A stretch of 64,000 nt of DNA, taken from NCBI GenBank assembly GCA_027574665.1, contig CM050648.1, forward strand, positions 40,828,700 to 40,892,699. Direction: 5' to 3'. Source of the stretch: Rhynochetos jubatus. Taxonomy: Eukaryota > Chordata > Aves > Eurypygiformes > Rhynochetidae. The notes beneath the pieces are model-generated. The model saw only the letters and a program-made list of their open reading frames with translations. It made no database searches and was not told the origin of the DNA. Of the stretch, positions 1 through 9,500 are shown in pieces. The position numbers were made by a program, and so were the translations under genes. Position 1 is the first letter of the stretch. Each line of letters begins with the position of its first letter.

Positions 1-161
1 CGCCGAGCCGAGCCGTGCCGTGCCGAGGCGAGAGAGCCGGGGCGGCCATTCCAGCGCGGGCAGACCGCCTCGCCGCTCCCCCCGGGGGTGCGCGGGGGCC
101 CCGGCTGCCGCCGCTGCTGCCGCCGCTGCTACCTTCCCCCCCCCCCCCAGCTCCGCTCCTC

Positions 162-209
162 ATGGTGGAGGACAACCCAAATACACCGCCACCAAACCCA
201 ACCAAATAA
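162..209 (+). other. Upstream ORF 1 in TOX leader (15 codons)
   Basis: ATG at 162 reads MVEDNPNTPPPNPTK and stops at TAA (207-209). The start context is C at -3 and G at +4, so it is at best moderate. The peptide resembles no known domain. It matters only if the transcription start lies upstream of it. If so, it could take a share of scanning ribosomes before the TOX start 540 nt downstream. Confidence 0.45.
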
Positions 210-290
210 ATAATAACAATAATAAGAATTTAAGAACGAAAAACCCAACCCAACCAAGGGGGAAAGAACAGAGGGAGCGAGCGAGCAGGA

Positions 291-305
291 GGGAGGGAGG
301 GAGGG
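291..305 (+). promoter_or_regulatory. G-quadruplex motif (GGGA)n in TOX leader/promoter
   Basis: Four G-triplets at 291-293, 295-297, 299-301 and 303-305 are separated by single A residues. One-base loops are the tightest and most stable class of parallel G-quadruplex. The G-rich strand is the coding strand, so the structure could form in the mRNA leader as well as in promoter DNA. Confidence 0.7.
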
Positions 306-370
306 AGAAGCGAACCAACTCCGAGACTCCCATAAAGAGAGGCACACACGGAGCTAGCGCCCCGGTGCCG

Positions 371-418
371 ATGCGTGGGGGAAACAATAAGTACTCGAAG
401 TTACCTGCCCTGCCGTAG
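371..418 (+). other. Upstream ORF 2 in TOX leader (15 codons)
   Basis: ATG at 371 reads MRGGNNKYSKLPALP and ends at TAG (416-418). The context is weak (C at -3, C at +4), so leaky scanning past it is expected. It sits 334 nt before the TOX start, far enough to allow reinitiation. No peptide function is claimed. Confidence 0.45.
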
Positions 419-481
419 AAGAAGGAGGGTTTGTTGATCTCTCTCGCAGACATCTGCAGATCGGTGCTTTTTTGGACGAGA

Positions 482-553
482 TTTTTTCTTTTTCTCTCTT
501 TTTTTTTTTTTCTTCTCTCTCTTTTCTCCCCCTCCTCTCCTCTCTCTCTCTTC
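482..553 (+). repeat. 72-nt uninterrupted pyrimidine run in TOX leader
   Basis: Every base from 482 to 553 is C or T: a T-rich first half, then CT-rich. Such purine/pyrimidine strand asymmetry can adopt triplex (H-DNA) and can bind PTB-type proteins in RNA. It is a low-complexity tract and its length probably varies between individuals. It looks like a polypyrimidine tract, but the nearest downstream AGs give no obvious exon boundary. Confidence 0.8.
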
Positions 554-568
554 ACAAACCACAAACGG

Positions 569-574
569 ATGTGA
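569..574 (+). other. Start-stop upstream element (ATG-TGA)
   Basis: ATG at 569-571 is followed directly by TGA at 572-574, a minimal start-stop uORF. The context is weak (C at -3, T at +4). In other mRNAs such elements can stall initiating and terminating ribosomes without making a peptide. It lies just after the long pyrimidine run. Confidence 0.5.
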
Positions 575-641
575 GGCAGGGAAGGTGTTTCTTTTGACTA
601 CTGAAGTCAGGCACCTCTTTTTTGATTCTTCTCAGTTTTGT

Positions 642-691
642 TGTGTGTGTGTGTCCCCCCTCCCCTCACACACACACTCACACACACACAC
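642..691 (+). repeat. TG/CA inverted microsatellite pair (hairpin) in TOX leader
   Basis: A (TG)n run (642-654) is followed by a C/T-rich spacer (655-666) and then two CA runs (667-677 and 679-691). TG and CA are mutual reverse complements, so the transcript can fold into an 11-13 bp stem with a pyrimidine-rich loop, 60 nt before the TOX start codon. Two CA arms allow alternative pairings. Confidence 0.75.
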
Positions 692-738
692 CCCTTTTTG
701 CACCAACATTAACGACAAAAAGAAAAGGAGTTTGCTTG

Positions 739-747
739 ATGTTTTAG
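739..747 (+). other. Two-codon upstream ORF abutting the TOX start
   Basis: ATG at 739 reads Met-Phe-stop (TAG at 745-747), leaving 4 nt before the TOX ATG at 752. Its own context is weak (T at -3, T at +4), while the main start is good. Its frame differs from TOX. Termination this close upstream permits only local backward or forward rescanning, so it could tune TOX initiation. Confidence 0.55.
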
Positions 748-751
748 TGAA

Positions 752-853
752 ATGGACGTAAGATTTTATTCACCACCTCCTCAGCCTGCAGCCGCTCCTG
801 ATACGCCTTGTTTGGGACCTTCCCCCTGCCTGGACCCCTACTATTGCAACAAG
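752..853 (+). CDS. TOX: TOX coding exon 1 (N-terminal 34 codons, partial CDS)
   Basis: TOX is a nuclear HMG-box DNA-binding protein known for CD4 T-cell lineage development, innate lymphoid cells, T-cell exhaustion and neural progenitors. This exon encodes only the extreme N-terminus. It reads MDVRFYSPPPQPAAAPD, then TPCLGPSPCLDPYYCNK. From memory of the family, mammalian TOX has the same segment with a few substitutions (YPPPAQP, DAPCL). The paralogue TOX3 shares MDVRFYP but not the PCLGPSPCLDPYYCNK part, so TOX rather than TOX3 is supported. The start is fixed by an in-frame TGA at 737-739 and a good Kozak context (G at -3, G at +4). The exon ends exactly on codon AAG (851-853), giving a phase-0 junction, followed by GT. 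The nuclear localisation signal and HMG box lie in later exons outside this window. Only the downstream exons are missing; nothing in this exon looks broken. Confidence 0.95.
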
Positions 854-862
854 GTGACTCGT
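854..862 (+). other. TOX: Splice donor of TOX exon 1
   Basis: The junction is AAG|GTGACTCGT. GT, the purine at +3, A at +4 and T at +6 fit the U1 consensus, but +5 is C instead of the nearly invariant G. The assignment follows from the TOX reading frame: known TOX continues with a Phe codon here, whereas the genomic frame runs into unrelated sequence and stops at TAA 929-931. A retained intron would add 25 codons and then terminate. Confidence 0.85.
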
Positions 863-892
863 GTTTTGTGTCGTCCGAGGTGTTTCTTTTTT

Positions 893-930
893 TGTTGTTG
901 TTGTTGGTTTTTGGTTTTTTTTTTTTTTTA
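893..930 (+). repeat. (GTT)n / T-rich simple repeat just inside intron 1
   Basis: TGT/GTT triplets (about 893-907) run into a T-rich tract ending at 929. It lies 40-75 nt downstream of the donor and is low complexity only. U-rich intronic sequence next to a weak donor is a known TIA1-type splicing aid in other genes; that role here is inference. Confidence 0.7.
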
Positions 931-1043
931 ATCTGTGCTGTCGATTGTGATGTTAGCGCGGCGCGTTGCATGAGCGGGCGCTGCGCTTTCGGGCGAGCCG
1001 CGCACCAAGTTCACCAGGGAGGCGGAGGGCAGCGGCACTTGCC

Positions 1044-1062
1044 GGGGTTTGGGGGTTTGGGG
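1044..1062 (+). promoter_or_regulatory. GGGGTTT-type G-rich cluster
   Basis: G-runs at 1044-1047, 1051-1055 and 1059-1062 are separated by TTT, resembling a telomere-like array. A fourth run (1027-1029) lies 14 nt upstream, so a quadruplex with one long loop is possible. It lies in the CpG-rich start of intron 1. Confidence 0.45.
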
Positions 1063-1151
1063 AGCGCAGTGCCGCCCGCCGCGGAGAGATGCCGCCGGGA
1101 CACGCACCGGCTCCCCTGCAGGCACCCCAAATTAAAAACCAGGAGTAGTTT

Positions 1152-1186
1152 GGGGGCGGGCGGCTGGAGCGGGGGGGTGTGGGGGG
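1152..1186 (+). promoter_or_regulatory. GC box and G-run cluster
   Basis: GGGGGCGGG at 1152-1160 is a good Sp/KLF site. It is followed by G7 (1171-1177), TGT and G6 (1181-1186), giving enough G-runs for a quadruplex. It lies 300 bp inside intron 1, within the CpG-rich region. Confidence 0.5.
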
Positions 1187-1374
1187 AGGCATTATCCATA
1201 CCATCTTCCCTTTCGGAGAAACAGCGTGGATAAGGATGTTGATGCGGAGGACTTTAATATTTTCCAGGGCTCCTGTTCTTAGGAAAGATCGCGCCCGCCA
1301 CAAACAGGCAGAAACTCTCTGCCCGGCCGTGCAGTTCATGTGTCAGAGCGGTACTTGGCGGTGCCGGGAGCACG

Positions 1375-1414
1375 TTTGTGTGTGCGTGTGAGACATGAGT
1401 ATGTATACACACAC
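1375..1414 (+). repeat. TG run followed by CA run
   Basis: A TG-rich stretch (about 1376-1390, with one CG interruption) is followed by TATACACACACAC (about 1403-1414). This is a short inverted dinucleotide pair like the one in the leader. It is low-complexity sequence. Confidence 0.6.
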
Positions 1415-1839
1415 CTTTGTATGTGGACAATAAGGGTGTGTAAGGGTGACAAGTCGGCTCAGAACAGGGGCTTGACTTTGTCCCGGCGGCGCAAGCCGCT
1501 CTGGAACTTGATGAAAACCCTGCAAATAGGGTCAGTGCCTGAGGGGAGCTAAGTTTTAGGTCCCTGAGCCCTGGGGAAGGAGGAACGGCAGAGGAGGCTG
1601 GCGCTAGCCCGGATCCTGGGTTTGGTTAGGAGAGTTTGGGGCCGCGATCCCGGAGCACTTTGCATGACTTTTGCTGCCGAGGAAGGGGGCTGGGGTTCCT
1701 GCATTGTTACTGCCTCCGCGGCCGGAGCCAGCTGGTGCTTTATGCAGGAGCCGCACTTTCTCTGCTGTTACGGAACGGGCTTCTCACACGAATAAAACGC
1801 TGGCCATGGGAAATAATCAGGAAGTGCGAGCTACGCAGA

Positions 1840-2280
1840 GCACTTCTTGAGCGCACCCCCGCCGGGGGAGAAGGCTGCGGGCGAGCCCTTCCCGAAAAAT
1901 GTGCTTAAACCTGTGCGCTTCGGCGTTTGTTTAGAAACCTGCCGTGGTAAGCCCGTGACAGGCTGCAGAGGAGGTTTCTCGCAGCGTAAACTCCGCCGTG
2001 CGCAGCGCCCGCGGGAGGGACTGGCCGCCGGTGCGGAGGGCAGCAGCGGCGGGGCGCGGTGGCGGGGCGCTGCCGCGGAGGGGCACCCGGGCCCGCCCCG
2101 GCCCGCCGTGTGTAGTCCGGTTCCGCTCTCGGCTATTGTCGTGACGGTCTCACGTGTCGGAGAGATGCTCGGAGCTGTCTCTCGCATTCCGGGCAGCTGC
2201 CTGGGTGCAGGGATAAACAGCAAAATCGCGCGTGTCTGTGTTCAAGCGCGGAGGCTGCGGCGCCGGGGTGAAGCCCTCTG
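1840..2280. promoter_or_regulatory. Second CpG-dense patch in intron 1 (possible alternative promoter)
   Basis: After a less CpG-rich interval, CpG density rises again sharply, with GC boxes around 2050-2110 and a CACGTG E-box at 2151-2156. A CCAAT pentamer lies at 2315-2319. Mammalian CpG islands often extend past exon 1, so this may simply be the shoulder of the TOX island. A separate TSS is possible but nothing in the sequence proves it. Confidence 0.4.
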
Positions 2281-2299
2281 TTTTCAGGAAAGATTTCCC

Positions 2300-5200
2300 A
2301 CATGGTCTCATCTACCAATCACAACAGAAAGGACCAAATTCATCCTGGCTGCATTTCACATCCACTCAGTGGAGTTATAGAATTCAGGGATAAAATCTGG
2401 CCCTTTGTGGTGGCTGCCTAAGGATATTTCAAGAGAGATCCCAGAGGTATGGCTGTTAGCGGTGTTTTAAGTAACTCTATTTTGCAGCATCTGGCAAACC
2501 TGCCCTATAGATCGGAAGTTTGTGCCAGGAGTGAACTTTGTTCAGCCGGAAGAGTCCAGGTGCATAGGAGCCTGTGTGTGCGCTTTAGTTTTTTGTAAGT
2601 GCTCTGAGTAATCATGAGGCTACTGCTACCTTTCACCTGTGGCTTGCCGGTGGTTTTTCCACTATTGTCTGGTTTTGTAAATTGTGACCATAAAGTGTTG
2701 CCAAGTGAGAAGCTTGGGCTAATGTTAATGACACAAGCACCAAAGTGTCCGAAGACCCATTTGGCAGTGAAACTGGAAAAACGTTATTAAACCTATCAGT
2801 GATTTAAAGCTTCAAAAAGAAGGTAATGGCTTGAATACACATTTCACTCATCATTCTTGAGGTAGTGGGCCAGATTTAATTTAAAAGTTAAATGCTTTGG
2901 AAAATCAGGAATTACTTTAATATATGAAATCATTTTCCAATTAAGTTCCTTAAATCATTTTTGGTGGGTTGCACTGCAAATCAAATAAATTAATTTAGAA
3001 AGTAGTTTTCAGAATTTCTTTACTAGCTGGTTAAAGCTTTTTTTAAGTCATGCCATGTATGAGGGAGCAAACTGTTCTTTTTAAATGCAAATGAGACACT
3101 GATTCTGTGGACAAGTTGCAACTCTTCTATTTCACTTTGCCTGAACTGATAATGTGCTTGAAAGTGCACAGTCATAAGACATATGTTTTATGCTTTGAAA
3201 GGACTTACCAGGAATGTTTCAGTGTAAGACAGCGACTATAGGATGAATGTCTTTGTCAGATGTCTTTGCCACTAAGCACTGATTTCGTTAAATGGACAGA
3301 GTAGGTTTGCCAGGCCCCTTGGAGGCGTACATATACCAAGCATTTCATTTTTCACCCCCTTCACTCTCTCCTTTCTCCCAGCATGATTAACATTGCTGTG
3401 AAAACTTATCTGACTTGTTCTAAACATGTCGTCATGTTACAGTATTGCTCTGTCACTCATTCTCAGGCTGTGTGTGTTTAGGGAGTTCGAAGTGCGGGAG
3501 GCCTGTAGGATCTTGCGTTCAGTGAGTTTGGTTGAGTGTTTGCCCTTGATGTCTCTCAGGAAAGGAGATGATGGTGGGAGCGTGATGGATCCGTGTTCTG
3601 GGTTGGAAAGGTGTTCTTGATTAGGCCTTTACCTGCAACACTTACTCAGAACTGGATCTTGTTTCTTGTAAAGTTAGTTAAAACTTGCTTTGGGCACTTG
3701 CTGGTGGATATGGCCCTTGCTTTCAGAGCTGGGTTTTGGAGTTGGGTTTTATTTACAAATATGAAAGACTTTGATTCTTTACATTTTAAGTCTGCTGGAG
3801 CTGCCAGTGACTTGGAATACATCCCAGAAATAGCTTTTAAGTTTTCTATTGGTTCTGTTAGCACTGGTTTATTCTCCTGATCAGATGATTGTTCACAGCG
3901 TATGAGTGAGTTCCCAGGCACATGCATGGGAGGTATTGACAGTGTATTTTTCTGTAGCCAAAGGAAATGCAATAATGTACATTCAAACAGTCGCCTCTTA
4001 ACTTACAATTTTCAGTTGGCAAACTTTGTTTCAGAAGACTGCTTAGATCTTTATTTTATAAACCTAAAATAGCATTCTAAGCATCTCAGACTAGTATTTC
4101 TCTAGCTGCTGTGAAAGCTTATTATACTCTGCATATATTGTTATGCCGGCTTTTCCTTGTTTCTCTCGCATTACCCATGGAGAGAGAAAAGTGAAAGAAC
4201 AATGCAAACAATGTTGGTTATGACAACTGTGTGAGGTATCTCTTATATAAACAGACAGAATGGACGGTATGCTGCGGTATATAGGTCAGCCTTTGAAATA
4301 ACAGCGCAGCTCTTATGCCGGACAGTTTTAGAGTTGAGGTTGTTCTGTTTGCATCTTGAAACTTGAAGCATAATTACATTTCAGACATTTACAGGCTAAT
4401 AGGAGTAGTCTGTCTAGTTGAAGTTTTTAAGAAACATCACGTTCCTTAATTGTGTTGAATGCTACAAAAGAAATAACCTTGATAATCTGAATGTCTTAAT
4501 TTGATAGAAGAATATGGTCAAGGATTTCAAGCAGTTTGAAGAAGTCCAATGTTAAGTTTAAATGTTTATGTAGAGAGCAATAAATAACATCCTTGTGGCT
4601 TTCCATGTTGAAGTGTCCCCTCCAAAGACTGCTTCCATCAGTACTGTAAGAAGGACTGGTGTATTTTAATGCTTGTAACTTTACAGTGTTTTCAGATATC
4701 TGCTCACATAAAGTGCAGTTATATAATTATAGTTTGACACAGCTAATGACAGGGATGCTGACCCCTGCCAACAGCAGGGAGAAAATAATGGTCTTTATTG
4801 CTCCCAATGGTTATCCTTGCAGAATTATGCACCAGATCCTTCCGTGATTTGCTACTTGGTTCAAAAATACAGGAGCCTACAACTCATCTTTCTTGTATTC
4901 ACTGGTAGTTGTCAGTGCAGTGGAAAAATGCAGTCAGACAGCAGAGGTAGAATGATAGACTGTAGTTGTTTTTAAAAAGAAAAATAAAGAGGAAAAAGAG
5001 GGAGAGGGAAGCAAAACCCTTCCGAATGAAGAAAAGCGGAGTGACATTGGGTAGAAGTGGATAAGGAGATATAATACAGTGCTTTGTAAGGAGGTAACAA
5101 TCCCACTCATAATCAGAATTCCACGGAGCAAAAGTGGATATATTTATACACAGTGGTTAGAATAATTTATTGTGTAAACTTAACCCCAGCACAGAGACTA

Positions 5201-6531
5201 CGCTAAGTAAAGTGTTCCATGGCTGTTTACAAAGTGTACATTATTTCCAGTGGCTTGCTTCTATCCGGCTTCTATCTGAAACTCAGAACTGGAGCAAGCC
5301 AGCTCTCTGAAGGACAGCTCTAAAGCTGAAATACTGTGTTTTGACAGCATTTTAGATTATGCTGATCTAATAGATCACCATTTGTTTATTCCAGGCATAT
5401 GGCTTTTCTTCTTCCTTAGATAACTACCTTGTCCTCTACTGAATTAGAATCATACTTGAAATCTGTTGCTGCCTCTTAAAGGACAGATTAAACTGTTGCA
5501 TTAGTGCTGACTGTTGATTTTTAAGTGTTAAATGTTATAGATTTACTTTTCTTTATTGAGTTACTAGACCTTAGAATGAGATCTCAGAGTTGTGGACAAG
5601 CCTCAAGTGTACCTCCTTAAATTACAGTGTTTCAGAAAAGAAGTGGTCCCAATTTTAGTGGAATACAGAAAAAAATTTATGTACCTGCTTTTTGAGAAAT
5701 CTTTCTCAAAGATGTCTATAAACCAAAGGATTTGCAGTCATTCTTCTCTTTTTTTCTTCTGTCAAACATCGGTACTTTGAGAGAAATTATGTTTTATTCT
5801 GTTATCAGAATGATGTGTTTCATCTCTAGGGCATTACCCTCAACCAGCCTATCATGAGGACTTCTGAAAAAAGTGAAAACTGTAAACTATTAAGAATGCT
5901 GAACTTGCTAAACACTACAGTGCATGCAGTACCTGGTGTACATTAAATTAAAGAGCAGATGGAGCTGCATTAAGGACTTCAGGAGCTGATGCTGTGGTGG
6001 ACTGGGCAGTTGCACCTCCCGTTGAATTCGGTGCATGTTGGGGACGATCACACTTTACCAGGAATACCTGAGCACCCTCCTGTCCTCAGATTCCCATGCT
6101 AGCAGGACTCTGGTGTCTTGCTAACACTGTACAGAGGCACTGGGAAATGGTCTGTGTTTAAAACATGACTTTATTTTATTAAGCAGAGAAATTACCTAAT
6201 CAGAGTAGGATTTACATCAAAATTCTTGGATATTTAAATCCTGTATTGATGGCGATATAACAAAGCTTAGACAGTGGAAGTAAAAAGCTTCCTTTGACTG
6301 CTCTCTCAGCACGGCTCAAGAGTGACCTGAAAGCACCACTTCTCGTAGTGAGAGGGTAGTCCCTGGATCAGTGCAGGCCTTGGCTTCTGGAACTGACAGC
6401 GGTGGCAATTAGTGGCAGCTTTGTTTATCTTTTTGAAGTAGACACATGCTCTGTGGATGTCTAGCATGGGCTGCAGACACTAAAATACTTATTTTAAATA
6501 TAGCCTAACCAAATTCAAATGTTTTGTTGTT
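2300..6531 (+). other. Intronic DNA without recognised gene
   Basis: This is AT-rich single-copy-looking sequence. ORFs do not exceed about 110 codons and match nothing I recognise. An octamer ATGCAAAT occurs at 3085-3092, in a stretch (about 2860-3110) rich in TTAAT/ATTAA words. No splice-site pair flanking a coding segment was seen. Confidence 0.6.
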
Positions 6532-6592
6532 GCAGTTGGACTAGATGAGGGTTGTAGATCCCTTCCAACTGAAATAATCTATTCTGTTCTAC
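6532..6592 (+). mobile_element. CR1 LINE 3'-end fragment (old, + strand)
   Basis: The segment starts GCAGTTGGACTAGATGAGG and continues GATCCCTTCCAACTGAAATA, then ATCTATTCTGTTCT. This matches the end of the CR1 consensus in sense orientation: 'ttggactagatga...', 'cccttccaac...' and the terminal 'attctatgattct' unit, here degraded. Only about 60 bp survive, typical of 5'-truncated CR1 copies. It contains no coding sequence. Confidence 0.75.
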
Positions 6593-9500
6593 TGTTTGAG
6601 ATACACAACTCGGTACTGATTTCTGCCCTAGGAGTGATTTCTCATGAAAAACGCGAAGTTATAAACTGCTCCAAAACATGGTTTATAGCAGAACTACCAT
6701 ATGACTGTTAATAATAGCAGCACTTCCAAAATACTTTCAGACATGGAATTCACATCAACCTGAATGAGATTTTCTTGATCATAACGTTTTTCCCCACAGC
6801 ATTCAGCTGGAAAATGGCAACATTACATTATTCAATGGTTAGGCACAGATTACGTAGTGTTAGCAGCAGCAACAAACATCGTCGTTCCACAGCAGCAAGT
6901 GCACAGAAGAAAACCTCCTCTTCCCTTCCGCTGGAGTATCTGCATTTTATGTTCATCGGTTGGGATCGGTTTTAGGTTATTAAGTCAGGGCTTGGGATGA
7001 AATGTTTAGCTCTCGACTTAGATCATCAAAGTTAAAATTGTTTTTCAGCAAAGGTCTTGGTGCAACTGACATTTGTAATGTCTGTGGTTTTCTTTTGCTT
7101 CTTATGTTTGCAGTAAGTAGTTTATTTTTAGCATTTGAATTTCATACGGCTCTACTAATATTTATATTTTATCTTTCAATTGCACATATGTTAACACTGT
7201 TCCTGAACTGTTCATTTAGTATTTCTCACTGGGCTGCTATTTGATTTGCTATGGGCCCTTGTAGTATGGTTTCCTCCCGAGAAAGATTCTGCTTTCGAAG
7301 TTGCAAAACATACTTGAATTACATGAACATCTGACAAACCCAGGTTAGTGAAAATGTCAGAATGTTTTAGCATTCACATTGACTGTTAAACCGCTCTCTA
7401 CCAATCAAAAGTGGCACAAGTGGCTTTTTTCAAAGGTACTGCTGGCTAAGCATGGAAATTGAGCTGCTGTGGTAGTACTTTTGTCTCCTGCTATTGTTGT
7501 TGATGATTATATGGTCTTAAAGGTTAAATGGAAGTTACAGTAGCTGGTATGTATTTTTGTTATATTAAGGAACACTGCATTGAGCTCTAGTTACTTACTC
7601 TATATGCAAGAAGAAATCAGAACTCTGAAATCAGACAGTGATAGCCTGTACTTAGGGAAATGGATCAGTAAGGGAAGTATGAGGTCTGCAGTGTGAACCG
7701 AAAAATTTATCCAGACAGTTCCTGCCAGAAGAGCGAGAACATTATGTATATGTATAAATTCCTGTTGTATCAATGCTGCTCTGTGTGTATATACATACGT
7801 ACATTTCTGCTTCATTACATATTGCTTGCTTTGATGAAAGTGAACTTACGCTGAGAATCTGTCATTTCTATCTTGTATTATAAGTAGCTGACTTCGAAGT
7901 CATATTCTGGTTGCAGTTGCCAAAAGTCCGTACACTTGTGTTCATGAAAATGAGAAAACATTTGTTGCTTTCCACTAGCATTGTGTTTGTATCAAGCTGA
8001 AATAATAATAAATAAATAAAGCAACAGGAAAAATATAGTGGTGAAAAGGGACAGTCACCTTTCAAAAAATATAATTTATCATTTGGCAGACACAGTTGTG
8101 AACATTAGTCATAGAAACCTGCAGATAGTAGAGGCTTAATATCAAAGCTAATGATTTATTTTATGTTAATGACTTTCTGCTGGGGCATAAAAGACTGTTC
8201 ATAATGGACTCTCAGTGCTGTGTTCTGTTGCGAAGGCTAATGGGATAATCCTTCCCAAAATAAAGCTTTTTGAAGTAAATCATGGTGTTATTTTTTCAAG
8301 ATAAATCTTGAAAACATGTTGTCAAACTGACTTTTCTTAAGAACCACTTGTAATAATAGGAAAATGTAAGGCAAGCTTTTTCTTCATTAGCAGTTTCTTA
8401 ATTGTGTTTGCAATGTCTATTTATGTTTTGTTATGTTCTGAGGAATAATATACATGACGCAGAAGTCATTTACTTCAGTGGTTTTATCATGGAGCAATAA
8501 GTTTTTGTGAGGCACGGTTGTTTTTGCAGATTGAACAAAGCAAAAGAAGAATTAGGTTTTTTTAGTGGCCTAGCCAGTAATTCGCTAAATGGTAGTAAAA
8601 CTCATAGTTTTGCATTGAGAAGTTTTTAAGATCATGTTTACAATTAGTTATAACCAACATTATATTTCAATAAGAGATAATTTGCCTACTAAAGTTCACA
8701 TAATGTGCTAATCATGTCTAGTGGTTAATAAAGGCCTCCTATCTCACTCCCCTGATGGCTATAAAAGGCTATTATGTTCATGGCAGCAGTTCAGGTACAG
8801 CTGCTGTGTGTTAATAATGCATCATTGTCCCACTAATAAACACAGCAAAGGTCAGCAACCCCAAGCACCTAAAACACCTATTCTCTTTCCAAAATATTTA
8901 TTAACACCTTAATGGCATATCTATTCATTTTGGTTAGGGTTATATCAGTTAATGACCCTCGTGGAATTCCCTGTGTTCAGGTTTTGCAAACTACATGCTG
9001 TTGTGGGCTGTTGCACTCATCTTTTCTCCTGAACGTTTCTTTTTTCATCACAGCTATCTGTTTTTTCTTTAATTTATGATTAGCATTCCATGATCGCTTT
9101 GTGATTAGCTCACTTTGTTACTTAGTTTGGCTATTTTAATTTTTTTTCCCTCAGCTAATTTAAGATTATATTTAGAAGTTAAATTTTCTTTTAATTAGTT
9201 AAGACACTTTGGAGAAATTGTAACTATGTGCTAAAAAAACTATGTGATTGTGTAACACGCCTTCGCACACGCACACACAGACAGAAATGCGTGTATATGT
9301 GTGTGTTTACACCAGCACTACTTCCTCTAGGTTCCATACATAATTTTATACTAGTGACTTATGTTTTCCTTCTTGGCATGGATTGCTGAATTCATAAAGG
9401 TTTTTTAAAATGCATTTTCTACAGACAAAGAACATACTCACATGGGATTTCCATTTTGCCAAGGAAACATGCAAATCAATAGGCCAGCACTTATCTGCAT

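Larger units (their letters stand above)
1..751 (+). other. TOX: TOX 5' leader (exon 1 5' UTR) merging upstream into promoter
   Basis: This is the sequence immediately upstream of the TOX start codon. No splice acceptor is evident, so some or all of it is probably transcribed as the 5' UTR of exon 1. The transcription start cannot be fixed by eye: there is no convincing TATA box, and the 5' UTR may begin anywhere in roughly the first 500 bases or upstream of the window. The segment opens with five GCCGA/GCCGT pentamers (2-26), then a GCC/GCT-rich stretch (about 104-131), a C13 run (136-148), a CCAAC/AAAT-rich stretch (170-260), a GGGA repeat, a long pyrimidine run and a TG/CA hairpin. Four ATGs with short ORFs precede the main start. 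Confidence 0.75.
1..2300. promoter_or_regulatory. TOX: CpG-rich promoter region of TOX extending into intron 1
   Basis: CpG dinucleotides and GC content are high at 1-130, 940-1130 and 1840-2280, against an AT-rich background in the rest of the window. GC boxes are visible, for example GGGGGCGGG at 1152-1160 and GGCGGGGCGC at 2061-2070, and an E-box CACGTG lies at 2151-2156. This is the usual picture of a TATA-less CpG-island promoter spanning the first exon of a developmental regulator. The boundaries are approximate and were judged by eye. Confidence 0.7.

Noticed and set aside
20-564. Long open frames on both strands of the leader (20-418 +, 160-564 -)
   Set aside because: They use non-ATG starts or low-complexity sequence (poly-Arg/Ala/Pro or Lys/Arg/Glu runs) created by simple repeats. 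Only the short ATG-initiated uORFs are kept.
808-1233. Open frame of about 141 codons overlapping TOX exon 1 and intron 1
   Set aside because: It is in a different frame from TOX, starts at a TTG, and runs through the donor into a T-rich and GC-rich low-complexity region. Composition explains the openness.
1831-2380. Open frames of 130-177 codons on both strands in the CpG patch
   Set aside because: GC-rich DNA lacks stop codons; both strands are open at once and neither product shows a domain.
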